From Candidatus Fermentithermobacillaceae bacterium (lineage in GTDB: Bacteria > Bacillota > Sulfobacillia > Fermentithermobacillales > DUSS01), in NCBI GenBank assembly GCA_012842495.1, contig DUSS01000004.1:186001-250000 (forward strand): 64,000 nt of DNA, written 5' to 3'. Made by a program: the position numbers and the translations under genes. The notes under the pieces were generated by a model, which was not told where the DNA came from, did not search any database, and saw only the letters and a list, made by a program, of their open reading frames with translations. This document shows positions 45,014-54,363 of this stretch, piece by piece (the stretch's first letter is position 1; each line of letters begins with the position of its first letter).

Positions 45014-45040
45014 CGAAAGAACTTGCGCCAAACGAAGGGT

Positions 45041-45049
45041 TATGATAAT
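45041..45049 (+). promoter_or_regulatory. Possible -10 region of the ABC-F operon
   Basis: TATGATAAT contains overlapping -10-like hexamers 19 bases outside the IS direct repeat. No good -35 is seen; the matching -35 region would fall at the direct repeat or IS end. The leader to the ABC-F start is about 205 bases. Confidence 0.3.
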
Positions 45050-45255
45050 TTACGTGTGGCCTCGCATCGCTCGGACCTCAAGGTCGAAACCCGAAGGCCG
45101 AGCTGACACCCGGCGAGGATCCTCTCGTGAAAGGAGACTTCCTTGGGATGGTCCGTTCCAGAGACGTCCTTCAACTGGGCCTGTAAGAACCCGGTGCGGA
45201 TCTTTTCGTCTCTAGGTCGAACGGATGTTTTCTTTTGCCAAGGAGGTCTCATACC

Positions 45256-47244
45256 GTGTCCCTGCTTAACGTCTCAAACCTCGCCAAGTATTTCGGCAAC
45301 CGTTGCCTCTTTTCCGGGCTCGACTTCGACCTGGCAAAAGGTCAACGCCTGGCGGTTGTAGGCCGAAACGGAGAGGGCAAGACCACTCTCCTCCGGATTC
45401 TGGCGGGGGAACTTCCTCCCGACGAAGGGTCCGTCCATCTGGCCCGGGGCGCATCCTTGGGTTACTTGTCGCAGGATCTGGTGGAATCCAAAAACGCGGT
45501 TCTCGACGAAGTCATCCTTTCCAGGAAAGAACTATGGGAGCTCAGGGATAAGCTCCGTGAGCTGGAAAAGCGGATGTCTTCACCGGACGTCGAGGACGGT
45601 ATCCTTGACCAGTATGGACGCGCGATGGCGCGATTTGAGAGCCTGGGTGGCTACGAGATCGAACACAAAGCTGCGGCGATTCTCACCGGTCTTGGACTTC
45701 CACGACAAGCCTGGGATATACCCGTGTCGGCATTGAGCGGCGGCCAGAAGGTCCGGGTGAGCCTCGCTAAGCTTCTCTTGAGGGAACCGGATGTGCTGAT
45801 CCTCGACGAGCCCACCAACCACCTGGATATCGCCGGAGTCGAGTGGCTTGAAGAGTATCTCCAGAGATATCCCGGGGGTGTCATCCTGGTATCTCACGAC
45901 CGGTACTTCATGGACCAGCTGGCTCACAAGGTCATCGAGATCGCTGACGGAAAGGCTTCCCTTTACCGGGGCAACTACAGCTCGTACCTCGAGCAAAAAC
46001 AGGCCGCCCTTCGCAAGCAAGAACAAGATTACGAGAGGCAGCAGGAGTTCGTGGAGAAAACCAGGGCTTTCATACAAAAGTGGAAGGCGAACGCCAGGAG
46101 GACCGGGCAGGCCAAGAGCAGGGAAAAGGTGCTCGAGCGCCTGGAAATGGTCGAGAAGCCGCGCAAGGAGAAGCGTACTTTCAAAGCAGGATTCGACGGC
46201 GTGTCCCGCTCGGGCAAGGAGGTCCTCGTTCTGACCGGTTTAACAAAGAGTTTTCCCCAAAAGGACCTCTTCCGCGACTTTTTCTGCTTGATCTTGAGGG
46301 GGGAGAGAGTAGCTCTGGTCGGGGAGAACGGATGCGGAAAGACGACATTCCTCGAGTGCATCCAGGGGCTCCGGGATCACGCTGGAGAGGTCCGGTGGGG
46401 GCCCAACGTGAAGGTGGCCTATTTTTCACAGGACCTTGATTCTCTGTCCGACGAAAACACCGTCCTGGAAGAAATAAGAGGGCTCGCAGGGACGCCCGAG
46501 GAAGCCAGAGATGCCCTGGGCCGCTTCCTGTTCTCCGGCGACGACATGGAAAAGAAGGTCCGAAACTTGTCGGGTGGCGAGAGAAACCGTCTGTCTCTCC
46601 TGAAGCTCGTACTCTCCAAGCCCAATGTACTGCTCCTCGACGAGCCCACAAACCACCTGGACCTTCCATCCAAAGAAGCGCTGGAGAAAGCTTTGTTGGA
46701 TTTCCCCGGCACCGTGATCTTCGCCTCCCACGACAGGTACTTCATCGACCAGATCGCCACGAGGCTGTTCGTGTTCCAAAACAGCGAAATCCGAGACTTC
46801 CGAGGGAACTATTCGGCCTGGAAACAAACGATCGCCAGAATCGGTACCGAGGCGAGTACGGGTGGAGATGCACGGGAAGGGCTTGAAACACGGACGGGCC
46901 CGGTCACTGGAACGCACCCGGCTGGGGTCGGCCGGATTGCAGGAGAAACCCCGTCGGGACAGGCGGGCTGCCATCGCGGACAACGTGCTCGCGCAGGATC
47001 TGCCGCCGAGAAAAAGCGGCGGGAGCAGGACGAGGCGGATACGGAACTCGAAAGAAATCTTGCCGGTCTCGCCGAACTCGAAGATGAAATTAAGACGCTG
47101 GAGGAAAGGGAAAAGCAACTTGCCGCTGTGCTCTCAAACCCGGAGAGCTACCGCGAAGCCCGGGCCCTTCCCTGGAAGGAGTGGGGAGAAACCCGGGCGA
47201 GATTGAAGGAGCTATACGGTTACTGGGAAGAACTGCAAAGTTGA
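45256..47244 (+). CDS. ABC-F family ATPase (Uup/translation factor type)
   Basis: A 662-residue protein with two ATP-binding domains and no membrane segments. Walker A motifs are GRNGEGKTTLL and GENGCGKTTFL; signatures are LSGGQKVRVS and LSGGERNRLS; Walker B boxes read LILDEPTNHLD twice. The inter-domain linker is a long helical pair (KWKANARRTGQAKSREKVLE). The C-terminus adds a charged coiled coil (about 590-660), as in Uup. ABC-F proteins act on the ribosome, as translation factors or antibiotic-protection proteins. GTG 45256 has AGGAGG at 9 bases. Heads a three-gene unit with an ABC exporter. Confidence 0.93.
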   Translation: MSLLNVSNLAKYFGNRCLFSGLDFDLAKGQRLAVVGRNGEGKTTLLRILAGELPPDEGSVHLARGASLGYLSQDLVESKNAVLDEVILSRKELWELRDKLRELEKRMSSPDVEDGILDQYGRAMARFESLGGYEIEHKAAAILTGLGLPRQAWDIPVSALSGGQKVRVSLAKLLLREPDVLILDEPTNHLDIAGVEWLEEYLQRYPGGVILVSHDRYFMDQLAHKVIEIADGKASLYRGNYSSYLEQKQAALRKQEQDYERQQEFVEKTRAFIQKWKANARRTGQAKSREKVLERLEMVEKPRKEKRTFKAGFDGVSRSGKEVLVLTGLTKSFPQKDLFRDFFCLILRGERVALVGENGCGKTTFLECIQGLRDHAGEVRWGPNVKVAYFSQDLDSLSDENTVLEEIRGLAGTPEEARDALGRFLFSGDDMEKKVRNLSGGERNRLSLLKLVLSKPNVLLLDEPTNHLDLPSKEALEKALLDFPGTVIFASHDRYFIDQIATRLFVFQNSEIRDFRGNYSAWKQTIARIGTEASTGGDAREGLETRTGPVTGTHPAGVGRIAGETPSGQAGCHRGQRARAGSAAEKKRREQDEADTELERNLAGLAELEDEIKTLEEREKQLAAVLSNPESYREARALPWKEWGETRARLKELYGYWEELQS

Positions 47245-47262
47245 GAGAGCGAGGTCCCGGAT

Positions 47263-49065
47263 ATGAAGCAGCTGGCGCGAATGATGTCATACCTGAAACC
47301 GCACTGGGCCACAGTCCTGGCGACCTTTTTGGCGATGGTCATCCAGACGGTGATGGAGCCGCTTTCTACTATGATATTGAGAGCTATGGTTGATGAGGGT
47401 CTGCCCTCAAAGGACATGTCCCTCATCGTCAATCTCTGCCTCTGGTATATCGGAATTTACGCCATCAAGGGGGTTGTCAACTGGATTCAGTGGTACGGTT
47501 CGGAACTCACGGGACAGAAGGTCACATATGACCTCAGGCAGTCCGTTCACGATCACCTCCAGAAGCTTCCGCCGTCGTACTTCAATACCATGGGCTCAGG
47601 TCAGGTGATGTCCCGCCTCACCAGCGACATCGAGTCGATGCAAAACTTCGTGGGGTGGGGTGCTCTCCTTCTCACCAACATGATAATGCTTTTCATAGTT
47701 TCATCGGCGTTCCTGGCCTATCTCAACTGGAAATTAACTCTGGCCATGGCGGTAACTTTCCCGTTCCTCGCCAGAACCGTTTTCTGGTTCGACAAGCACG
47801 TGAGGAAAGCCTGGCAAAACGTGCGAGAAAAGATGGGTCATCTCACCACAGCTCTTCAGGAGAACATAAGCGGCATCAACGTAGTGAAAGCCTTCGCCCG
47901 GGAGGAACTCGAGATGGAAAAGTTCCGGGCGAAGAACCTCGCCCACTACGAAGCTAACATGGAAAGGGCGTCTATCGAAGCCAAGGGTCAGCCGCTTCTC
48001 GATTTGATTTCGGGATTCGTTACGGTGATAGTCATCGGGTACGGAGGATACCTGGTGGCCACGGGCCAGATGACCATGGGGACCATCTTCGCCTTTTACT
48101 CCATGAGCTGGACTCTCATCTGGCCGGTGAGGATGATGGGATGGCTAGTCAACATGGCCGAGCAAGCTATCGCCGCCGCCCCGCGGGTGTTCGAACTACT
48201 GGATCAGGAACCGGAGATCAAAGATGAACCGGGTGCCGTAGACGTAGAAGAGATCAAGGGCCATATCGTTTTCGAAGACGTGTCCTTTTCCTTCCCTGAC
48301 GACTCCCGGGAGACGCTGAAAGACATTAACCTGGACATCCTGCCAGGCGAGACCGTGGCCATCGTAGGAGGAACGGGTTCTGGCAAGTCCACGCTGGTCA
48401 ACATGATCCCCCGGTTTGTCCAGCCCACGAAGGGCCGCATTCTTCTAGACGGACGGGACATCCGGGAGATAACCTTGAAGTCCCTGAGGAAACACATAGG
48501 CCTTGTTCTCCAGGACAACTTCCTCTTTTCGGCCACGGTAAAGGAGAACATCGCCCTGGGCAAAAGAGATGCCACCGACGAAGAGATAGAAAGGGCGGCG
48601 CGACTCGCACAAGCGGAGGAGTTCATAGAGGAACTCCCCAGAAAGTACGACACTCCCGTAGGGGAACGGGGAATCGGTCTGTCCGGCGGTCAGAAGCAGA
48701 GAATCGCGCTGGCCAGAGCACTTCTGGTGAACCCGAAAATCCTTATCCTGGACGAAGCTACTTCGAGCGTGGATACGGAAACCGAATATCTCATCCAGGA
48801 AGGGCTTCAGGAAGTCATGAAAGGACGGACTTCCATAGTGATAGCTAAGCGTCTGTCGACCATACGGGGCGCCGACAAGATAGTGATCCTGGACAAAGGC
48901 AGGATTCTGCAGGTCGGGACGCACGAAGAGCTATTGAAGCAGGGCGGGTTTTACCGGAAGCTCTTCGAAAGTCAGTTCGCGGAAGAAGACGTGGAAAAGG
49001 CGATCAGGCTCGAGCTGGCGGAGTCCGCAAACGGAGAGACGGGCTATGGCAACGAGAAGCTCTGA
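47263..49065 (+). CDS. ABC exporter half-transporter, subunit A
   Basis: A 600-residue fused membrane-ATPase protein. Six hydrophobic helices cover about 15-310. The ATPase has Walker A GGTGSGKST, signature LSGGQKQRIA and Walker B ILILDEATSSVD, all standard. The H-loop reads VIAKRLSTI, with Lys in place of the usual His. It starts 18 bases after the ABC-F stop. Together with the next gene it forms a heterodimeric multidrug or lipid-type exporter. Confidence 0.92.
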   Translation: MKQLARMMSYLKPHWATVLATFLAMVIQTVMEPLSTMILRAMVDEGLPSKDMSLIVNLCLWYIGIYAIKGVVNWIQWYGSELTGQKVTYDLRQSVHDHLQKLPPSYFNTMGSGQVMSRLTSDIESMQNFVGWGALLLTNMIMLFIVSSAFLAYLNWKLTLAMAVTFPFLARTVFWFDKHVRKAWQNVREKMGHLTTALQENISGINVVKAFAREELEMEKFRAKNLAHYEANMERASIEAKGQPLLDLISGFVTVIVIGYGGYLVATGQMTMGTIFAFYSMSWTLIWPVRMMGWLVNMAEQAIAAAPRVFELLDQEPEIKDEPGAVDVEEIKGHIVFEDVSFSFPDDSRETLKDINLDILPGETVAIVGGTGSGKSTLVNMIPRFVQPTKGRILLDGRDIREITLKSLRKHIGLVLQDNFLFSATVKENIALGKRDATDEEIERAARLAQAEEFIEELPRKYDTPVGERGIGLSGGQKQRIALARALLVNPKILILDEATSSVDTETEYLIQEGLQEVMKGRTSIVIAKRLSTIRGADKIVILDKGRILQVGTHEELLKQGGFYRKLFESQFAEEDVEKAIRLELAESANGETGYGNEKL

Positions 49066-49110
49066 CCAACGAGACCACCGGACCCAGGCAGCGAAAAGAG
49101 GTGAAGACTG

Positions 49111-50985
49111 GTGTCGTTGTACGATTTAGACTTGCAAGAAGACGCAGAAGAACGCCCGTTTAACGTGCGCTACTTCATGAGGATGCTCGGTTATACCCGC
49201 CGCTACTCTAAAACCGCGGCGGCGGGAGTCGGTTTAACCTTGGTCGGCATCCTCATCGGGCTTGCCGAGCCCATGCTACTCAAAACCGCTATAGACCAGG
49301 GAATAGTAGCGAAAAACATCGAGGTCGTCACGCGGGTGCTGGGTATCCTGATCGCATTCCGCCTGATCCAGTGGGTTTCCTCGGCCAGGCAAATCCGGAT
49401 CATGAATTTCCTGGGCCAGAAGATCCTGTATGACCTTCGGGAAGAGCTTTTCGAGCACATACAAAGGCTTCCCGTAAGTTTCTTTCACCGGTACCCCGTA
49501 GGAAAGATCGTCTCGAGACTGACAAACGATGTAAACCACATGAGCCAGCTGGCGTCCTCGAACACGGTGAACCTTCTGAGCCAGCTGGTGTCGCTGGTGG
49601 GGATAGTGGCAATAATGGTGTGGGCCCACTGGAAGATGGCGCTTCTGTCTTTCACCACGTTGCCTCTGCTCGTGCTCGTCATGACCAAGGTGCGGTGGTC
49701 GATGGAGCACGCTTGGGGTGAGACCAGGAAGGCCATCGGCGAAATCAACGCCCACCTGAACGAAACCGTCCAGGGGCTCCAAGTGATCCAGGCCTTCGGG
49801 CAGGAGGAGGAGAACAGCCGGAAGTTCTCCAAAGCCGGCAAGAAGTTCTTCGGTTCGTACATGAAGGCCATCAAGATAGAAGTAGCCTTCTGGCCTCTCA
49901 CGGATCTCGTCGGGGCTCTGGGCACCGTCATCGTGGTGTTGTACGGATCTATGGAGCTCTTCCGGGGCACCGTGAGTCTGGGACTCATGCTCGCCTTCGT
50001 CAACTACCTGGGCAAGTTCTGGGCGCCGATAAGCACGTTTTCCCGGGCGTGGAGCCAGATCCTTTCGGCTATGGCGTCGGCAGAAAGGGTGTTTGGCATT
50101 CTCGATGTGCCCCTTGAAACTGAAGGGGATGAAACCAAGGTCGAAATGCCCAGGGTCCAGGGCGAAGTCTTCTTCGAGAACGTGTCCTTCCATTACCGCG
50201 CAGGTGAGCCGGTCCTCCGGAATATCAGCTTTCGAGTAAAGCCCGGAGAGACCATAGCTCTGGTCGGACCGACGGGCGCCGGAAAAACCACCATAATAAA
50301 TCTGGTGGCGGCTTTCCACCGGCCCACATCCGGACGGGTCCTCGTGGACGGGTACGACCTGGCCGGGGTGAAGCTCAGCTCATACCGCAAGCAGCTGGGG
50401 ATCGTCCTTCAGGACACTTTCATATTCTCCGGGACCATTTTAGACAACATCAAATTCGGCAAGCCCGGCGCCTCCATGGACGAAGTGGAAAGGGCGGCGA
50501 AAGCTTCCCGAGCTATCGAGTTCATCTCCAGGATGCCTAAGGGATTCGAGTCCGAGGTCCACGAGCGCGGGCAGAACCTTTCCACGGGAGAAAGACAGCT
50601 TCTGGCCTTCACCAGGGCGCTCCTGGCCGATCCAAGGATTTTAATCCTGGACGAGGCAACTTCCAGCATCGACCCGGAGACGGAAAGGTTGATCCAGGAA
50701 GCGATGAAGACGTTGCTCAAGGGGCGCACGTCGTTCATCATCGCGCACAGACTGTCCACCGTCCGGGCCGCGGACAGGATCTTCGTCGTGCAAGACGGGA
50801 GGATCGTAGAGGAAGGGTCCCACCAGGAGCTCGTGAACAAGGGAGGGCTCTACGCCCATCTTTACGAGGCGCAATTCAAGATGAACCACAACAAGGTCAG
50901 GCTGAAGGGAGACCATGCCAACAGACGAGAACCAGACGGCACCGGCGGCACGAACATGGCCGACCTGGCGAGCTCCCCGAATTAG
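49111..50985 (+). CDS. ABC exporter half-transporter, subunit B
   Basis: A 624-residue fused membrane-ATPase protein with six helices in the first 320 residues. Walker A is GPTGAGKTT, Walker B ILILDEATSSID, and the H-loop IIAHRLSTV is standard. The signature reads LSTGERQ rather than LSGGQ. GTG 49111 follows GAGGTG. Pairs with the preceding subunit; the substrate is unknown, and the gene order with ABC-F suggests a shared role in drug defence, which is inference. Confidence 0.92.
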   Translation: MSLYDLDLQEDAEERPFNVRYFMRMLGYTRRYSKTAAAGVGLTLVGILIGLAEPMLLKTAIDQGIVAKNIEVVTRVLGILIAFRLIQWVSSARQIRIMNFLGQKILYDLREELFEHIQRLPVSFFHRYPVGKIVSRLTNDVNHMSQLASSNTVNLLSQLVSLVGIVAIMVWAHWKMALLSFTTLPLLVLVMTKVRWSMEHAWGETRKAIGEINAHLNETVQGLQVIQAFGQEEENSRKFSKAGKKFFGSYMKAIKIEVAFWPLTDLVGALGTVIVVLYGSMELFRGTVSLGLMLAFVNYLGKFWAPISTFSRAWSQILSAMASAERVFGILDVPLETEGDETKVEMPRVQGEVFFENVSFHYRAGEPVLRNISFRVKPGETIALVGPTGAGKTTIINLVAAFHRPTSGRVLVDGYDLAGVKLSSYRKQLGIVLQDTFIFSGTILDNIKFGKPGASMDEVERAAKASRAIEFISRMPKGFESEVHERGQNLSTGERQLLAFTRALLADPRILILDEATSSIDPETERLIQEAMKTLLKGRTSFIIAHRLSTVRAADRIFVVQDGRIVEEGSHQELVNKGGLYAHLYEAQFKMNHNKVRLKGDHANRREPDGTGGTNMADLASSPN

Positions 50986-51014
50986 GCGCGCGACGGAGGG
51001 ACCCTGAGGTCATA

Positions 51015-51536
51015 TCACAGGAGTTCGAGGTACTCTTCGTATAAGGGATTTATCACGAAGCGGCCGGCTGAGAGGACTTCATAATCCCAAGGGAACATGA
51101 TCCAGCCGGCCGTTTCCATCCCCCACCAGTCTGGCTTCCACCCATCGAGAGTGACCCAGAGCGAAGCGGTTCTTATTTTGCGCGCGCCTTTTTTCTTCGT
51201 TTCCTGCGAGGCCATGAGAAGGGTTTCTCCAGACACGACCATTTCGTCGACGATGAGGACTCGCTTTCCTTCCACCCTTTCCGGCACCGGTATGAGGAAG
51301 ACCGGTCTGTCTCTGACGACATGGCCGCGGAATTTCCTCGTAAGCACCACGGGATAGAACTCAACCTGCAGGATGGACGCGATAATGGTGGCGGGGATGA
51401 GACCGCCCCTGGCGACTCCTATAACCACGTCGGGGTCGAAGTCGGCCTTTGCTTCCAGAGATATCGCTTTACAGATGTCCATTACTTCTTCCCAGGTTAG
51501 TCTGTAAGCGGGGCTTTCTACGTATTTCGGCTCCAT
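51015..51536 (-). CDS. Phosphoribosyltransferase (purine type)
   Basis: A 173-residue type I phosphoribosyltransferase. The PRPP loop is RVLIVDEMVVSGETLLMA, where most members have two acids before the variable part, and the pyrophosphate loop is VARGGLIPATIIAS. The C-terminal FPWDYEV resembles xanthine/guanine salvage enzymes. It probably joins a purine base to PRPP in salvage. ATG 51536 is preceded by AGAGGG. It is convergent with the exporter genes. Confidence 0.85.
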   Translation of the reverse strand: MEPKYVESPAYRLTWEEVMDICKAISLEAKADFDPDVVIGVARGGLIPATIIASILQVEFYPVVLTRKFRGHVVRDRPVFLIPVPERVEGKRVLIVDEMVVSGETLLMASQETKKKGARKIRTASLWVTLDGWKPDWWGMETAGWIMFPWDYEVLSAGRFVINPLYEEYLELL

Positions 51537-51663
51537 AGGCTTCGCCCTCTTCTTAGTTCCATCTTCCGTTCGGCTTTACATCGAGCTCCTACGTATACTT
51601 CCCTGATGACCTGGGAAACGCGACGTCCTGCGGCACCGAGTCCTAAACCTCGCCTTTACCAGG

Positions 51664-53049
51664 CTAGCCCGGCACCCGCTCAAACCTGGCGGTGAAGTGC
51701 CTCAGCACGGGCGCTTCCTCCACGAGCCGGAGACCCTTTATATCCTTAGCCCTGTCCCTCACCCTGGCTACGGACTGGGCGACGAGCTTCATGTGTCTGT
51801 CCGAATACACCCTGCGCGGAATCGCCAACCTTACGAGTTCGAGCTCGGGCCATACGTCCTTCCCCGTCTCCGGGTCTTTATGACCGAAAGCGCATCCTCC
51901 CAGTTCCACTCCACGAATGCCGCCTTCGATGTAGAGCTCTACTACCAGGGATTGAGCCGGGAAGTTCTCCCTGGGGATGTGCGGTAACAGCGGGAGGGCG
52001 TTGATGTAGATTCCATGACCACCCGGCGGTTTCACTACCGGAATGCCTTCCTTTTCCATGAGCTCTCCGAGGTAGGCGACCTGGCCGATGCGGTCTTCGA
52101 GGTAGCTTTCATCTAGCACCTCGCGGAGGCCGCGGGCCATAGCTTCCATATCCCTGCCAGCGAGCCCGCCGTAGGTTATGAACCCCTCAAACGGGATTTG
52201 CCACTGGACCGCCTGCTTATAGTGCTTCTCATGTCTGAACGCGAGAAGACCGCCTATGTTAACCAGGGCATCCTTCTTGGCACTCATCGTAAATCCGTCC
52301 CCGTACGAAAACATCTCCCTGGCGATCTCTCCAACGGATTTGTGGGCATAGCCGGGCTCGCGGTCCTTTATGAAGTAGCAGTTTTCGGCAAACCTGGCTG
52401 CATCGAAGAACACGGGTATTCCGTATTTGTCTGCGATCTCCCTGGTCTTTCTGATATTCTCCATGGAAACAGGCTGCCCGCCGTTGTTGTTGCACGTCAC
52501 GGTAATCAAGATAAACGGCACTTTGGAAGGGTCTTTCGTAATCTCCTCTTCGAGTCTGACCAGATCGATGTCCCCTTTGAACGGTGCCTCTTTTTCCGGA
52601 ATCAACCCTTCAGCTCGAAGACAGTTTACGGGCTCGGCGCCTCTGAGCAAGATGTGCCCTTCCGTCGTGTCGAAGTGCATATTTCCGAGTACCCTGTCGC
52701 CAGGTCTCACCATTGAGGCCATGAGAACGTGCTCGGCACCCCGTCCCTGATGAACCGGAAGGACGTACTCGTACCCGGTGATTTCCCGTACCACGTCTTT
52801 CAGGTTGTAGTAGTTCCGGCTTCCGGCGTAAGCTTCGTCTCCCAGCATCATTCCGGCCCACTGGTTGTCCGACATGGCCGACGTACCGCTGTCGGTGAGG
52901 AGATCTATGTACACGGCCCAGGACGGAAGGGAAAAGACGTTATAGTGTGCTTCTGCGATGAGCTTCTCCCGTTCTTCCCGCGTCGTCTGCTTTACCCGTT
53001 CTACGACTTTGACCCTGTAAGGTTCCGCGTATTCGTCTCTTCTTCGCAT
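51664..53049 (-). CDS. Tryptophanase-like beta-eliminating lyase
   Basis: A PLP enzyme of about 461 residues in the tryptophanase/tyrosine phenol-lyase family. Shared motifs are DLLTDSGTSAMSDNQWAGMM, GDEAYAGSRNYY and the PLP lysine in MSAKKDALVNIGG. To choose between the two I looked at the substrate-ring pocket: here it reads GIRGVELGG, like tryptophanase (AVEIGS), not tyrosine phenol-lyase (SMERG, where Arg binds the phenol). So it likely releases indole, pyruvate and ammonia from tryptophan, with family ambiguity. ATG 53049 or GTG 53055 follow GGGAGGGGGG. It lies 88 bases after kbl. Confidence 0.85.
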   Translation of the reverse strand: MRRRDEYAEPYRVKVVERVKQTTREEREKLIAEAHYNVFSLPSWAVYIDLLTDSGTSAMSDNQWAGMMLGDEAYAGSRNYYNLKDVVREITGYEYVLPVHQGRGAEHVLMASMVRPGDRVLGNMHFDTTEGHILLRGAEPVNCLRAEGLIPEKEAPFKGDIDLVRLEEEITKDPSKVPFILITVTCNNNGGQPVSMENIRKTREIADKYGIPVFFDAARFAENCYFIKDREPGYAHKSVGEIAREMFSYGDGFTMSAKKDALVNIGGLLAFRHEKHYKQAVQWQIPFEGFITYGGLAGRDMEAMARGLREVLDESYLEDRIGQVAYLGELMEKEGIPVVKPPGGHGIYINALPLLPHIPRENFPAQSLVVELYIEGGIRGVELGGCAFGHKDPETGKDVWPELELVRLAIPRRVYSDRHMKLVAQSVARVRDRAKDIKGLRLVEEAPVLRHFTARFERVPG

Positions 53050-53069
53050 AAGCACCAATCCCCCCTCCC

Positions 53070-53089
53070 GGGGGTGGTCCCCCACCCCC
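53070..53089 (-). other. GC-rich hairpin just upstream of the tryptophanase-like gene
   Basis: GGGGGTGG-TCCC-CCACCCCC is an 8-bp stem adjoining the GGGAGGGGGG ribosome binding site. It could act as a weak terminator after kbl or modulate translation of the lyase. No T-tract follows. Confidence 0.45.
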
Positions 53090-53136
53090 GTCCGGAATTC
53101 CGGCTACGACTTTGCGCCGACTTTGCCCTTCGAGCC

Positions 53137-54321
53137 CTAGCTTCCTATTACGCCAAGCTTCCGACCTACCTCCGCGAATCTTTCCAGCGCGAAATCCAGG
53201 TCCTGCCTGGAGTGGGCCGCCGAGAGCATGCATCTGATCCGCGCCTTGCCCTTGGGAACAGTGGGATAGGCGATAGCTTGTGCAAAGACATCCCTCTCCA
53301 GGAGCATCCTTGAGAAGTCCTGCGCAACTTTAGCTTCTCCCAGCATCACCGGGGTGATCGGCGTTACGCTGTTGCCTATGTCGAAACCCGCGTCCTTCAG
53401 TCCCTTCTTGAAGTAAGCGGCATTATCCCATAGTTTTTTCACAAGTTCGTCGCTCTTCATGAGAACTTCCACGGCTGCGATGGCCGCTCCCGCATCGGCG
53501 GGAGTGAGCCCGGTGGAGAACAGGAAAGGTCTGGCCCGCTGCTTGAGGTAGTCGATGAGCACGGCAGGTCCGGTAACGTAACCGCCCATCACGCCGAAAG
53601 CTTTAGAGAGGGTGCCGACTTCTATCTCCACCTGTCCTTCGAGACCGAAGTGATTGACTATTCCGCGCCCGCTCCTGCCCAGTACACCTTCGCCGTGGGC
53701 GTCATCCACCATGACGATGGCGTCAAACTCCCGGGCGACCTTGACGATCTCCGGTAAGGGAGCGATATCCCCGTCCATGCTGAACACGCCGTCGGTAACG
53801 ATCAGTTTCCGGCGGGCGTCTTTGCCCTCCGTTTGGACTTTGGCACGAAGGTCGCTTACGTCGTTATGGGCATACCGCACCACCCTGGCTTTGGAAAGCC
53901 TGCACGCGTCGATAATGCTGGCGTGGTTGAGCTCGTCGGAGAAGATCACATCGCCCTCCCCGGTTATGGTGGGGATGACCGCGACGTTGGCGGTGAAACC
54001 GGCCTGAAGCAAAATGCAGGCAGGCGCCTCCTTGAATTCGGCGAGCTTTCTCTCTAGCTCCAGGTGGATGGTCTGGGTGCCCGCAATGGTCCGAACGGCA
54101 CCCGGACCCACGCCGTACCTGTCTATAGCTTGCTTGGCGCGGTCCTTGAGCTCGGGCATATTTGCAAAACCCAGGTAGTTATTGGAACACAAGTTCAGAA
54201 CCTTTTTGCCATCCACGATCATCCAGGCACCCTGAGGTCCCTCTATCGTACGGATGGTGTTAAACAGACCTTGCTCCTTTAAGGATTGAATTTCCCCTGC
54301 AAGGAAATCGAGTTTAGCCAC
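53137..54321 (-). CDS. kbl: Glycine C-acetyltransferase (2-amino-3-ketobutyrate CoA ligase)
   Basis: A 394-residue alpha-oxoamine synthase. The active site has [18 protein letters not shown] and the PLP lysine in [31 protein letters not shown] near the N-terminus is typical. It splits 2-amino-3-ketobutyrate with CoA into glycine and acetyl-CoA. The upstream gene makes its substrate from threonine (42-base gap), so the two form the classical threonine degradation pathway. GTG 54321 follows AGAGGGGG. Confidence 0.95.
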   Translation of the reverse strand: MAKLDFLAGEIQSLKEQGLFNTIRTIEGPQGAWMIVDGKKVLNLCSNNYLGFANMPELKDRAKQAIDRYGVGPGAVRTIAGTQTIHLELERKLAEFKEAPACILLQAGFTANVAVIPTITGEGDVIFSDELNHASIIDACRLSKARVVRYAHNDVSDLRAKVQTEGKDARRKLIVTDGVFSMDGDIAPLPEIVKVAREFDAIVMVDDAHGEGVLGRSGRGIVNHFGLEGQVEIEVGTLSKAFGVMGGYVTGPAVLIDYLKQRARPFLFSTGLTPADAGAAIAAVEVLMKSDELVKKLWDNAAYFKKGLKDAGFDIGNSVTPITPVMLGEAKVAQDFSRMLLERDVFAQAIAYPTVPKGKARIRCMLSAAHSRQDLDFALERFAEVGRKLGVIGS

Positions 54322-54363
54322 GAAACTTAAACCCCCTCTTGAAACTCAAACTTCAGGCTTAAA

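Larger units (their letters stand above)
43671..45022. repeat. 9-bp direct repeat (target-site duplication) flanking the ISL3 element
   Basis: CGAAAGAAC occurs at 43671-43679 and 45014-45022, exactly bordering the insertion sequence. ISL3 elements usually duplicate 8 bp, so one of the nine may be chance. A perfect repeat argues for a recent insertion. Confidence 0.8.
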
